A stretch of DNA of 64,000 nt from W0P28-013 sp051870755 (GTDB taxonomy: Bacteria; Bacteroidota; Bacteroidia; Bacteroidales; Paludibacteraceae). The stretch spans positions 62,001-126,000 of the forward strand of contig JBJECE010000012.1 in NCBI GenBank assembly GCA_051870755.1, written 5' to 3'. Shown here piece by piece: positions 43,635 to 51,788 of the stretch; within the stretch, counting starts at the first letter, position 1, and each line of letters starts with the position of its first letter. Under the pieces are notes generated by a model, which saw only the letters and a list, made by a program, of their open reading frames with translations, did no database searches and was not told the origin of the DNA. Position numbers and translations under genes: made by a program.

Positions 43635-44540
43635 ATGAAACAGAGGACAATAGGTGCGCCGTTCGTGTTGCAGGGCAAAGGGTTACACACCGGTTTGCAA
43701 ATCGAAATGCGTGTGAAACCTGCGGCCGAGAATACGGGCATCGTGATTAAACGTGTCGATTTGCCGGCGGAGCCGTGTGTGGTTGCTGTGGCCGACTATG
43801 TAACCGAAACGACGCGCGGTACGGTGTTGCGTAGCGGCGATGTACAGGTTGGTACAGTAGAACATGGTTTGGCGGCTTTGTATGCAGCCGGCATCGACAA
43901 CTGCGTGATAGAGGTGAATGCGCCGGAATTTCCCATTTTGGATGGCAGTGCGAAAATCTACATGGAGCAGTTGGCCAAAGTGGGCGTGGTCGAACAAAAT
44001 CAGGAAAAAAACTATTTGGTGATTGACCGCAAAATCGTTTATGAGGCGCCGAATGGTGTTTCGCGTATCGAGATTGTGCCGGCCGAAACCTTTTCGCTCG
44101 AGGTCGAAATCGAATTTGACTCGACGGTGTTGGGACGCCAAGTGGCCGCCATCGACGATTTTACAACGTTTGCCGACGAGATTGCGCCTTGTCGCACGTT
44201 TGTGTTTGTGCGCGAATTGGAGCCGTTGCTGAAGATGAATCTGATTCGTGGCGGCGATTTGACCAATGCGTTGGTGATTTACGATAAGCCGGTGGCGTAC
44301 GAAGAATTGCAGCGCTTGTCCGATTTGTTGGGACAGCCGTGCCCGCAGGTCGATGCGTTGGGCTATCTGAATGCCGATTTGCGTTTCGAGAATGAACCTG
44401 CTCGGCACAAATTGCTCGACTTGATAGGCGATTTGTCGTTGGTGGGACGACCGATTTTGGGCAAGGTGATTGCTTATCATCCCGGTCATAGTGTCAATAC
44501 GGCGTTGAGTAAGCAGATCAGAAAAACGCTGTGCGAATAA
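43635..44540 (+). CDS. lpxC: UDP-3-O-acyl-N-acetylglucosamine deacetylase, single domain
   Basis: 301 residues from the ATG at 43635 (MKQRTIGAPFVLQGKGLHTG). Zinc ligands and catalytic residues are visible in TVEHGLAALYA, ARHKLLDLIGDL and YHPGHSVNTALS. It performs the committed step of lipid A synthesis. In most Bacteroidetes this protein continues into a C-terminal FabZ domain (about 460 residues in total). Here it ends at KQIRKTLCE after 301, the E. coli length, and lpxA starts 34 bases later with no FabZ remnant in the gap. A separate fabZ lies at 20714. Confidence 0.96.
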   Translation: MKQRTIGAPFVLQGKGLHTGLQIEMRVKPAAENTGIVIKRVDLPAEPCVVAVADYVTETTRGTVLRSGDVQVGTVEHGLAALYAAGIDNCVIEVNAPEFPILDGSAKIYMEQLAKVGVVEQNQEKNYLVIDRKIVYEAPNGVSRIEIVPAETFSLEVEIEFDSTVLGRQVAAIDDFTTFADEIAPCRTFVFVRELEPLLKMNLIRGGDLTNALVIYDKPVAYEELQRLSDLLGQPCPQVDALGYLNADLRFENEPARHKLLDLIGDLSLVGRPILGKVIAYHPGHSVNTALSKQIRKTLCE

Positions 44541-44574
44541 TCACAAAAGAGATACTAACAAAACAAAAATAATT

Positions 44575-45354
44575 ATGACTCAACCATTTGCATGTATTCA
44601 TCCGGATGCTAAAATCGCTGAAAATGTGGTGATTGAACCATTTTGCGTCATCGAAAAGAATGTTACGATTGGCGCCGGTACGCATATCGGACCGAATGTT
44701 ACGATTTACGAAAATACGGTTATCGGCGAGAATTGCCGAATTTTCCCGGGGGCGGTTATTGGTGCCATTCCGCAGGATTTGAAATTCAAAGGCGAGCAGA
44801 CTTATACGATAATTGGCAATAATACCACGTTGCGCGAATGTGTTACGGTGCATCGCGGTACGGCGTCGAAAGGGAAAACCGTCATTGGCGACAACTGTTT
44901 GGTGATGGCTTATTGTCATGTGGCGCACGATTGTCATTTGAATAACAATATCATCATGTCGAATGCCACGCAGTTGGCCGGCGAGGTGGTTGTCGATGAT
45001 TTTGTGGTGATAGGCGGCGGCACTTTGGTGCATCAGTTTACGCACATCGGCAAGCATGTGATGGTGCAGGGTGGTTCGCGCATCAACAAGGACATTCCGC
45101 CGTACATCATTGCGGCGCGCGATCCGATTTCGTATGCCGGAGTCAATTCCATTGGCTTGCGTCGTCGCGGGTTCAGCAACGAGCAAATTCAGAATGTGCA
45201 GGACATGTATCGCATGATATTCCAATCGGATATGAATGTGTCGCAGGCAGTGGAGGCCATTTGTACCACGTTTCCGGCCACGCCCGAACGCGACGAAGTG
45301 GTCTTGTTTGTGCGTAATTCGCCGCGCGGCATCTTGAAAGGCTATTCGCGATAA
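44575..45354 (+). CDS. lpxA: UDP-N-acetylglucosamine O-acyltransferase
   Basis: 259 residues: hexapeptide-repeat beta-helix (IEKNVTIGAGTHIGPNVTIY), GAIPQDLKFKGE, the catalytic His in CHVAHDCHLNNN (about residue 122), and the C-terminal helical domain. It adds the first hydroxyacyl chain to UDP-GlcNAc. Last gene of the lpx operon; a strong bidirectional terminator follows. Confidence 0.96.
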   Translation: MTQPFACIHPDAKIAENVVIEPFCVIEKNVTIGAGTHIGPNVTIYENTVIGENCRIFPGAVIGAIPQDLKFKGEQTYTIIGNNTTLRECVTVHRGTASKGKTVIGDNCLVMAYCHVAHDCHLNNNIIMSNATQLAGEVVVDDFVVIGGGTLVHQFTHIGKHVMVQGGSRINKDIPPYIIAARDPISYAGVNSIGLRRRGFSNEQIQNVQDMYRMIFQSDMNVSQAVEAICTTFPATPERDEVVLFVRNSPRGILKGYSR

Positions 45355-45378
45355 GATTCGTGGTAAACACATACAAAC

Positions 45379-45412
45379 AAAATCGCCTTGAATCTGATTC
45401 AGGGCGATTTTT
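45379..45412. terminator. Bidirectional terminator between lpxA and the leftward trio
   Basis: AAAATCGCC (45379-45387) pairs with GGCGATTTT and the stem continues inward to a tiny loop, about 15 bp in all. T-rich runs occur on both strands, serving lpxA and the convergent gene at 45436. Confidence 0.88.
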
Positions 45413-45435
45413 GTGTTTGGTATATATGGCGTTTT

Positions 45436-46110
45436 TTACCACCAAGTTCTAATATTATAGGTAATAGGTTGCTGATTTTCGCCAAAAACAATGCCGTCAT
45501 TGCTTATCCACCCCTTTTTAATTGCCATTACCCAAATAAGAATGGCAAGATAGGCAACGAAAGCTACTACAATAATAATGATTTCGATAATTTTAATTGT
45601 TTGTAGCACAGGTGTTTGCGATTTTTCTTTTAACGAAATAAAAATATTGTGCAGTGTGAATGGCGTGTTAGTTTCTTCGAATTCGTTTAAATAGATATCA
45701 ATGTTTTCACAAAAATTTTCCAAGTAGGAGATATAGGCATTTACACCGATAACTCGTACTATAAAATTAACGTCGTCGTTGTTGTTGAGATATGAACGAA
45801 TTTGTTTGCTATCGGCAATCAGATTCTTGATTGTTTCCGCATTTAATGTTTGCTGGGTATATTCGGGTGAAATCCGGTTGATTTGATGCTCTACTTCGGC
45901 AATTTCAGTCTCGATAAATCGGTCGATTTTGCTTGGAACAAAAGCACTTGCGATAAATAATGTAACAACAACTATACTTATAAGTATGGTTATGGCGAAG
46001 ATGATGTTTTTTTCAGTCGATTTTTTCAATGGTAAAATCAGAAACCAAATGATAGTTCCGGGTATACCTAAAAGCAATAATGTAAAAAGAACGATATAAA
46101 AAATATTCAT
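45436..46110 (-). CDS. Unrecognised membrane protein (trio gene 3)
   Basis: 224 residues, AT-rich. There are two N-terminal membrane spans (about 5-27 and 37-58), a soluble, mostly helical middle of about 110 residues (ETEIAEVEHQINRISPEY and onward), and a third span near 172-195. I recognise no family. Its start overlaps the upstream gene's stop by 4 bases, so it is the last of three coupled genes. Codon use is unlike the neighbouring lpx genes, suggesting accessory origin. Confidence 0.75.
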   Translation of the reverse strand: MNIFYIVLFTLLLLGIPGTIIWFLILPLKKSTEKNIIFAITILISIVVVTLFIASAFVPSKIDRFIETEIAEVEHQINRISPEYTQQTLNAETIKNLIADSKQIRSYLNNNDDVNFIVRVIGVNAYISYLENFCENIDIYLNEFEETNTPFTLHNIFISLKEKSQTPVLQTIKIIEIIIIVVAFVAYLAILIWVMAIKKGWISNDGIVFGENQQPITYNIRTWW

Positions 46111-46550
46111 GATTCAAGGTTATTTTTGTTGATATAAATGATTGTTTTTTGACTTTTACAGTTGTCTTTCAATGTTTTAATAAATGGTTGTTTCAACTTT
46201 TTCAGTGTATTGTATTCGTGCGATAGGTTCAAGTCGTTGAGTACGATTTTTACCAGCAATCGTCCACAGGGAGCTTGCATATATTCGCGAAATGTATCCG
46301 GTCTGAAACAGTCGCTGTTACGTTGCATCAGAATCTTGTATTTACGCTTTTTGTCGTTCCAAGAGCGAAAAATGCGTAATGAATTTTTCCAGCATACAAA
46401 CGTAATGACTATTTGAATGATGAAAAGCCATTTGTTTATTTTGTATAGAGGAATAAATACAATGCCTATCCCCCCGACAAGCAGGAGGATGGCATAAGTA
46501 TTTAAATACAAAAATCGTGACAGAGTAACGATTGTTTGTTTATTACTCAT
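46107..46550 (-). CDS. Unrecognised small membrane protein (trio gene 2)
   Basis: 147 residues. Two adjacent N-terminal membrane spans (about 13-33 and 38-58) are followed by a basic cytoplasmic part with CFRPDTFREYMQAPCGRLLV, a block with two cysteines that looks constrained. No function can be assigned. It overlaps its upstream neighbour by 8 bases and its downstream neighbour by 4. Confidence 0.75.
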   Translation of the reverse strand: MSNKQTIVTLSRFLYLNTYAILLLVGGIGIVFIPLYKINKWLFIIQIVITFVCWKNSLRIFRSWNDKKRKYKILMQRNSDCFRPDTFREYMQAPCGRLLVKIVLNDLNLSHEYNTLKKLKQPFIKTLKDNCKSQKTIIYINKNNLES

Positions 46551-46989
46551 TGGTTTGAGCTTTCAAGATTGCTTTGTAGAAAGAATCTACTACTTTTTGT
46601 GTTTCATTTTCATTACCGGTTTGGAGCAAAACAGAAGTTTTTTCTGTAAAAGCTTCATAGTATAAAGTATATGATTGGCAGCAGCAGCCAAGGCAGGTTC
46701 CCTCTTTTGTATAACCCACTTCTTTAATGCTACTTGGCAACAAATATTTTACGTCTTTACCGACGTTGAATACCCATAAAGCCTTTTTTTGAATCACTTC
46801 AACAACGCGTTGATTGGTGATAACGACAAATCCTCGACGTCTGCGACCCAATAAAAAATTAAAAAATTTCACAATAGATCCCCATAATTTTGCTAAAGGA
46901 TTTTGACTGCTTGCCCACATTTCAGCTTTGAGTTCCATTACTAAATTTTCGCCTTCGTTTAAGATAAGGCCTGATTTTAAGTTTGCCAT
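46543..46989 (-). CDS. Unrecognised soluble protein with PH-like look (trio gene 1)
   Basis: 148 residues, no membrane span. The central part (RRRRGFVVITNQRVVEVIQK, then the FNVGKDVKYLLPSSIKEVGY segment) resembles the bacterial pleckstrin-homology pattern in which a short strand-turn reads FVVTNQRV. A CLGCCC cysteine cluster near residue 99 might bind metal. It is first of the trio. A minus-strand TACTTTTG at 47062-47055 lies 66 bases upstream as a possible -7 box. The family resemblance is tentative. Confidence 0.7.
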   Translation of the reverse strand: MANLKSGLILNEGENLVMELKAEMWASSQNPLAKLWGSIVKFFNFLLGRRRRGFVVITNQRVVEVIQKKALWVFNVGKDVKYLLPSSIKEVGYTKEGTCLGCCCQSYTLYYEAFTEKTSVLLQTGNENETQKVVDSFYKAILKAQTNE

Positions 46990-47125
46990 AACTTTATTTT
47001 TTTTATTTGCGCCTACTCACTTGCTGGCTTTTCGGCATACTCCAATTTTGATTGCAAAAGTATAATATATGTAAATAGGAGAGGGGCGAGGCGCGTAGTG
47101 CAAGATACTACACTACCGTAGTAAA

Positions 47126-47341
47126 TTATTCTACAGTAATATCGATGGCGTCAGCCCATTCGCGAAGAAAATTGCGGTGCAGAATGCGTGAAATGCGAAT
47201 CAGAAGTTGCAGGTCGATGTTGGTGCGGGAGAATATGTCGTAAATGTTGGTGCGGTCGCAGTGCAGTTGGCGCGCAAACCAAGCAACGCTGCGCTCTTGG
47301 CGGCGTAATTCTTGTTGTATTTCCTGACCAATATGCTCCAT
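47126..47341 (-). CDS. Small XRE/HTH-type DNA-binding protein
   Basis: 71 residues from the ATG at 47341 (MEHIGQEIQQELRRQERSVA). The whole protein is a helix-turn-helix: WFARQLHCDRTNIYDIFSR has the spacing of helices 2 and 3, followed by IDLQLLIRISRILHRNFL. Similar minimal regulators are common in Bacteroidales. The frame stays open upstream to 47449, but that part runs through the RNA hairpin and is not protein-like. An intrinsic terminator ends 7 bases before the ATG, so expression needs read-through or an unseen promoter. Confidence 0.75.
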   Translation of the reverse strand: MEHIGQEIQQELRRQERSVAWFARQLHCDRTNIYDIFSRTNIDLQLLIRISRILHRNFLREWADAIDITVE

Positions 47342-47348
47342 ACGGCAC

Positions 47349-47377
47349 AAAAAAAAAGTGGACTTAACAGTATCCAC
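47349..47377 (-). terminator. Intrinsic terminator of the structured RNA
   Basis: On the minus strand GTGGA (47377-47373) pairs with TCCAC (47362-47358), followed by nine T residues (47357-47349). It ends 7 bases before the XRE start codon. Confidence 0.75.
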
Positions 47378-47570
47378 TATCTTGAGGTCGTGAGAAATAC
47401 CCTGTGTCAGCGATATGTCAAGCCCATGCACGCGCATGAGCATCCACATCTATTCATTGACACAGTCCTTAAAATTTCTCACGTTTCAAGATAGTCCTGA
47501 ATAAATAGCAAACGCTATAAAAATCAATATGTTACATTAGTTTTATGCCATAATGTAGGGCTTGTATATT
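47349..47570 (-). ncRNA. Candidate structured RNA gene or attenuated leader
   Basis: A minus-strand transcript of about 220 bases is bounded by a consensus promoter (47607-47576) and an intrinsic terminator (47377-47349). It can form hairpin 1 (TACATTA/TAATGTA, 47557-47533), hairpin 2 (ATAGC/GCTAT, 47518-47505), then a long rod. The rod arms are 47494-47458 and 47409-47377, pairing CTATCTTGA, CGTGAGAAAT and CTGTGTCA with their complements, interrupted by small bulges. The rod is capped by an 8-bp stem (GCTCATGC/GCATGGGC) with loop GCGT. A rod with internal bulges recalls 6S RNA, but the central bubble is small. It could instead be an attenuator for the XRE gene. Confidence 0.7.
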
Positions 47571-47575
47571 TTTTG

Positions 47576-47607
47576 CAAAGATACGTTTTTTTTGATAATT
47601 CGACAAA
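47576..47607 (-). promoter_or_regulatory. Promoter of the structured RNA
   Basis: On the minus strand TTTG (47607-47604), 20 bases, TATCTTTG (47583-47576): an exact consensus match lying between the ung stop and the RNA. Confidence 0.85.
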
Positions 47608-47640
47608 ATTAGTTGTTATTTGTAACCTTTTGTAGCTGTT

Positions 47641-48306
47641 TCAATGCCAATCAATCGGCTCTAACCCATTGGAAATTAGGTAATTGTTCGCCTTCGAAAA
47701 ATGTTTGCTGCCAAACCAGCCGCGGCTGGCCGACAGTGGCGATGGGTGTACACTTTTGAGTATCAGGTGTTTGGCAGGGTCGATGAATTGCGCTTTTTGT
47801 TGTGCATAGTTGCCCCACAGCATGAATACGATGTGTTCGCGCTGTGTGGCCAAGGCTTTGATGGCGCAGTCGGTGAATTGTTCCCAGCCGTGGCCTTGAT
47901 GCGAACCGGCGATGTTGGCGCGTACGGTCAGCGTGGCGTTGAGCAGCAGTACGCCTTGCCGCGCCCAGCGTTCGAGATTGCCGTGTGGCAGCGGTTCGAT
48001 GCCGAGGTCGCTGTGAATCTCCTTGTAGATGTTGCGCAGCGATGGCGGCAGTTCTATCTGTTCGTTGACCGAGAAACTGAGGCCGTGTGCTTGCCCGATG
48101 CCGTGATAGGGGTCTTGTCCGATGATGACGACTTTGACGCGGTCGAAAGGGCAGAGGTCGAAAGCGTTGAAAATGAGCCGTGCCGGTGGAAAAATTTGCC
48201 GTGTTTGGTATTCGTGGCGGACAAATTCGGCGAGTTGCACAAAGTAGGGCTTGTCGAACTCGGCGGCAAGTTGCTGTTTCCAGGTGGGGTCAATGCGTAC
48301 ATCCAT
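47641..48306 (-). CDS. ung: Uracil-DNA glycosylase, family 1
   Basis: 221 residues from the ATG at 48306 (MDVRIDPTWKQQLAAEFDKP); a start nine codons earlier would overlap the upstream ABC-F gene. Catalytic motifs are VVIIGQDPYHGIGQAHGLSF (active Asp and His) and LKSVHPSPLSASRGWFG. It removes uracil from DNA. It lies 13 bases after the ABC-F gene, likely the same transcript. Confidence 0.96.
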   Translation of the reverse strand: MDVRIDPTWKQQLAAEFDKPYFVQLAEFVRHEYQTRQIFPPARLIFNAFDLCPFDRVKVVIIGQDPYHGIGQAHGLSFSVNEQIELPPSLRNIYKEIHSDLGIEPLPHGNLERWARQGVLLLNATLTVRANIAGSHQGHGWEQFTDCAIKALATQREHIVFMLWGNYAQQKAQFIDPAKHLILKSVHPSPLSASRGWFGSKHFSKANNYLISNGLEPIDWH

Positions 48307-48319
48307 AGGTTCGTGGTGT

Positions 48320-50203
48320 TTAGGCGTGCTCACTCAACTCGAGCCAACGTGTTGTTTTTGAGTCTATTATGTCGGATAGTTCGGCGAATCGTTGCGATTT
48401 TTGTACAAGTTCGTCGTTGGCGAGCAGTCCCGATGACAGGGCAGTTTCGAGTTCTTTTTTCTCGCGTTCGAGCGTTTCGATGTCGTTGCCGAGTTGTTCA
48501 AATTCGCGTTGCTCGTTGAATGTCAGTTTTTTGTGATCGTCGGTGCGGCGCACTTTTTCGGACGTGGTTTTGGCCGTTTTTTGGGGTTGCTGCTCTTGTT
48601 GTTCGGCGTCTTGCAATTCGCACCATTCGCGGTAGTCGGTGTAGTTGCCCGGAAAATCCTGAATCCGGCAATTACCCTTAAAAACCAGCAGATGATCAAC
48701 AACTTTGTCCATGAAAAAGCGGTCGTGGCTCACTACGATGACGCAACCCTTGAAATTGATTAGGTAATCTTCCAACACGTTTAGTGTGGCGATGTCGAGG
48801 TCGTTGGTCGGCTCGTCGAGAATCAGAAAATTCGGGTTGCGCATCAGTACGGTGCAGAGATACAGCCGTCGCCGTTCGCCCCCGCTCAGTTTGGCAATGA
48901 AGTCGTGCTGCCTTTGTGGCGGAAACAAAAAGTGGCTCAACAGTTGCGATGCGGTGAGTTTGCGGCCGCCGCCAAGGTCAATTTCTTCGGCAATGGCGCG
49001 TACAGCATCGATGACTTTGTCGCGCTCGTCGAATGCGAGGCCTGTTTGGCTGTAATAGGCAAACCGGACGGTTTCGCCAATGTCGAATCGGCCGCTGTCG
49101 GGGGCAACTTCGCCTAACAGCATTTTCAGAAAAGTGGATTTGCCCGTGCCGTTTTTGCCGATGATGCCCAATTTTTCGTAACGCGAAAAGTTGTAGTAAA
49201 AGTTGTCGAGAATTTTGTGGTCGCCAAAGGCTTTGGATATGTATTGTGCTTCGAAAATTTTGCTGCCGATGTATGCCGATTTGACGCCTAATGATATTTG
49301 TTTTTCTTCGAGACGTTGTTTGGCGCGCTGTTCTATGGCTTTGAATGCGTCGATGCGGCTTTGGGCTTTGGTGCCGCGTGCTTGCGGTTGGCGGCGCATC
49401 CAATCGAGTTCTTTGCAATAGAGATTTTGTGCGCGTGCGGTTTCGGCATTGAAGTTGTCGATGCGTTCGTCGCGTTTTGCGAGGTAGTAACTGTAGTTGC
49501 CTTTGTAGCGGAATAGTTGCTGTCGGTCTATTTCGATGATGTCGCTGCATACATGGTCGAGGAAGTAGCGGTCGTGCGTTACCATCAGCAGTGTCATTTT
49601 CGAGTGATTCAGAAAATCTTCGAGCCATTCCACCATCTCCAAATCGAGGTGGTTGGTGGGCTCGTCGAGCAATAATAGGTCGGGCTCGGTTATCAGCACA
49701 TTGGCCAAGGCGAGCCGTTTTTGTTGGCCGCCGCTCAGTTGTTGCACGTTTTTGTGCAGGTCGTGTATGTCGAGTTTGCCGAGAATCTGTCGGATGCGCG
49801 TTTCGTAGTCCCACGCGTGCAAGCGTTCCATCTCGTTCATCGCGTGTTGCAACGCATCGGCGTGTTGCGGTGTGTTGTCGTTTTGTTCGAGCAGTTGTTC
49901 GTAGCGAGCGATGGCTTGTACGGTGTCGCTGTCGCCGGCGAAACAGGCTTCGAGAACGGTCATGGTCGGCGCAAATTCGGGCTCTTGCGGCAAAAAACCG
50001 ACGCGTAAATCGCGACGATAAGTGATGGTGCCTGCATCGCAACTCTCTTTGCCGACCAACATACGCAGCAGCGTGGTTTTGCCGGCACCGTTGCGGGCTA
50101 CGATGGCTACACGTTGCCCTTGTTCGATGCCAAACGATATGTCGTTGAATAACAAGTCGTTGCCGAAAGTTTTGCTCAGATGTTCTGCTTGCAGATAAAC
50201 CAT
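48320..50203 (-). CDS. ABC-F family ATPase (Uup/YdiF-like)
   Basis: 627 residues with two fused ATP-binding domains and no membrane span. Walker A is ARNGAGKTTLLRM (about 38) and GKNGTGKSTFLKM (about 350). Signatures are LSGGQQKRLALA and LSGGERRRLYL, and Walker B regions are LLLDEPTNHLD and LILDEPTNDLD. A linker of about 80 residues and a C-terminal coiled coil (FNEQREFEQLGNDIETLERE) fit the Uup group. These proteins act on ribosomes or DNA transactions rather than transport. Confidence 0.93.
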   Translation of the reverse strand: MVYLQAEHLSKTFGNDLLFNDISFGIEQGQRVAIVARNGAGKTTLLRMLVGKESCDAGTITYRRDLRVGFLPQEPEFAPTMTVLEACFAGDSDTVQAIARYEQLLEQNDNTPQHADALQHAMNEMERLHAWDYETRIRQILGKLDIHDLHKNVQQLSGGQQKRLALANVLITEPDLLLLDEPTNHLDLEMVEWLEDFLNHSKMTLLMVTHDRYFLDHVCSDIIEIDRQQLFRYKGNYSYYLAKRDERIDNFNAETARAQNLYCKELDWMRRQPQARGTKAQSRIDAFKAIEQRAKQRLEEKQISLGVKSAYIGSKIFEAQYISKAFGDHKILDNFYYNFSRYEKLGIIGKNGTGKSTFLKMLLGEVAPDSGRFDIGETVRFAYYSQTGLAFDERDKVIDAVRAIAEEIDLGGGRKLTASQLLSHFLFPPQRQHDFIAKLSGGERRRLYLCTVLMRNPNFLILDEPTNDLDIATLNVLEDYLINFKGCVIVVSHDRFFMDKVVDHLLVFKGNCRIQDFPGNYTDYREWCELQDAEQQEQQPQKTAKTTSEKVRRTDDHKKLTFNEQREFEQLGNDIETLEREKKELETALSSGLLANDELVQKSQRFAELSDIIDSKTTRWLELSEHA

Positions 50204-50216
50204 AATCGTTGTGCGG

Positions 50217-50540
50217 TTATTTCAAACGGAAACTCACCCAAATGTCGATAAATGCGCTGATTATCAAAGTGATAGCCCACGCGTTTTGCCCGACGTACAT
50301 CAAATAGACAGTGCCAAGCAGGCAGCCGGCGCCAATCATCAGTTGGGCGTAGAGCCGACGTGTGCGTTTGTCGTCGGTTTTGGGCAGCGTGATGATGCGC
50401 GTAACGACAAATACGACGGCACTGACGGCAAAAATCCAAAAGCCGACCGGCAACGCAAATATATGCAAAAGTGCACCAATAATGATGCCTATGTAACTGA
50501 TTACGAATGGAATAAATGATTTGAGATGGTCTGTTTTCAT
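50217..50540 (-). CDS. Small hypothetical membrane protein
   Basis: 107 residues with four hydrophobic segments (about 9-28, 32-50, 68-84 and 88-103). It starts MKTDHLKSFIPFVISYIGII and no functional motif is visible. It lies 13 bases upstream of the ABC-F gene on the same strand. A minus-strand TAATTTTG at 50578-50571 may be its -7 box. Confidence 0.7.
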   Translation of the reverse strand: MKTDHLKSFIPFVISYIGIIIGALLHIFALPVGFWIFAVSAVVFVVTRIITLPKTDDKRTRRLYAQLMIGAGCLLGTVYLMYVGQNAWAITLIISAFIDIWVSFRLK

Positions 50541-50708
50541 ACGCGTGCTTTCTCTCTTTCAATGGTTTGACAAAATTACGCAAAATCGGCGAAACAACCG
50601 CATATTTTTACCCAAAACCCACCGAAAATATTTTAAGTGTGCTTGTTGGGAGTTTGGCATCGTTTTTGCTCTTCTAAATAATGGTATAAATTCTTAAAAA
50701 ACTTAATT

Positions 50709-51788
50709 ATGAAAAAACGCATTTTCTTTCTCTTGGTATGGGCATTGGTGTGTTCGATGCCGTGTGCGGTCGCTTGTACGGGCATTACGCTCTGTACGGC
50801 GAGTGGTGAACCTGTTGTGGCTCGCACTATCGAGTGGGCCGGCGATGATTTGGAGAGTTGCTATGCCGTGGTGCCGCGTGGGTATAAGCAGCAATCGTAT
50901 TTGCCCGATGGCACGCAAAATGGCAAAAAATTCAAGGCCAAATACGGGTATGTCGGGTTGGCGGTGCAGCAGCCCGAATTTGTGGTCGATGGAATGAATG
51001 AAGCCGGTTTGTCGGCGGCGTTATTCTATTTTCCGGAGTATGGCGATTATGGCTCATACGATGCTGCTCAAAAAGATAAGTGTTTGAGCGACTTGCAGTT
51101 AGTTTCGTGGATATTGAGCAGTTTTGCCACTATCGACGAGGTGAAAACCGCGATGGACGATGTGCGGGTCGTTACAATCGATGCGCGTGGATCGACAGTG
51201 CATTGGCGCATTACCGAAGCGAGTGGCCGGCAGGTGGTACTCGAAATTGTCGATTGCCAGGCGCGTTTTTACGAAAATACGCTGGGCGTATTGACTAATT
51301 CGCCGGGGTTCGAGTGGCACCTGACCAATTTGAACAATTACGTCAATTTGAGTGCCGGCGCTGTGCCGAAACGGCAGGTGGGCGCCTTGTCGTTGTCGGC
51401 TTTTGGCGGTGGAAGCGGTTTCCTCGGGCTGCCGGGCGATATGACGCCGCCGTCGCGGTTTGTACGCGCTGCGTTTTTTCAGGCTACCGCACCGCGCTTG
51501 AACACAACGGACGAAACCGTGATACAGGCGTTCCATATTCTGAATAATTTTGATATACCAATCGGCGCACAAGTGGCTGAAGGACAGCCCGTTCCTGATA
51601 TTCCGAGCGCCACGCAGTGGACAGTGGCAACTGACATTCGGCATCGGCGCATCTATTATCGGACGATGCACAATGCTACGATTCGCTGTTTCGATTTCAA
51701 AACGATTGATTTCGGAAAAATCAAATTTATGTCGGCACCGCTCGATGCTGCCAAACGCCAACCGATAGAGATGGTGCGTTTGCCGTAG
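50709..51788 (+). CDS. Choloylglycine hydrolase-family amidase (bile salt hydrolase-like)
   Basis: 359 residues. A signal peptide (MKKRIFFLLVWALVCSMPCA) is cleaved before Cys23 (AVA-CTGITL), which would be the N-terminal nucleophile of the Ntn-hydrolase fold. Arg39 in ARTIEW sits at the conserved place 16 residues later. Glu42 stands where Gram-positive bile salt hydrolases have Asp, as in many Gram-negative relatives. LTNSPGFEWHLTNLNNYVNL carries the conserved Asn. It cleaves a linear amide such as conjugated bile acids, penicillin V or acyl-homoserine lactones; substrate is not decidable here. Periplasmic or secreted. Confidence 0.88.
   Translation: MKKRIFFLLVWALVCSMPCAVACTGITLCTASGEPVVARTIEWAGDDLESCYAVVPRGYKQQSYLPDGTQNGKKFKAKYGYVGLAVQQPEFVVDGMNEAGLSAALFYFPEYGDYGSYDAAQKDKCLSDLQLVSWILSSFATIDEVKTAMDDVRVVTIDARGSTVHWRITEASGRQVVLEIVDCQARFYENTLGVLTNSPGFEWHLTNLNNYVNLSAGAVPKRQVGALSLSAFGGGSGFLGLPGDMTPPSRFVRAAFFQATAPRLNTTDETVIQAFHILNNFDIPIGAQVAEGQPVPDIPSATQWTVATDIRHRRIYYRTMHNATIRCFDFKTIDFGKIKFMSAPLDAAKRQPIEMVRLP

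Noticed and set aside
41431..44489. Long antisense frames opposite tsf, lpxD and lpxC.
   Set aside because: Shadows of conserved genes; no recognisable protein features.
47312..47494. A 60-codon plus-strand frame and the upstream extension of the XRE frame to 47449.
   Set aside because: Both run through the inverted repeat and are better explained as non-coding RNA sequence.
47349..47570. Calling the structured RNA outright as 6S RNA.
   Set aside because: The rod shape is suggestive, but the central bubble is small and asymmetric; without a covariance search the name is not justified.
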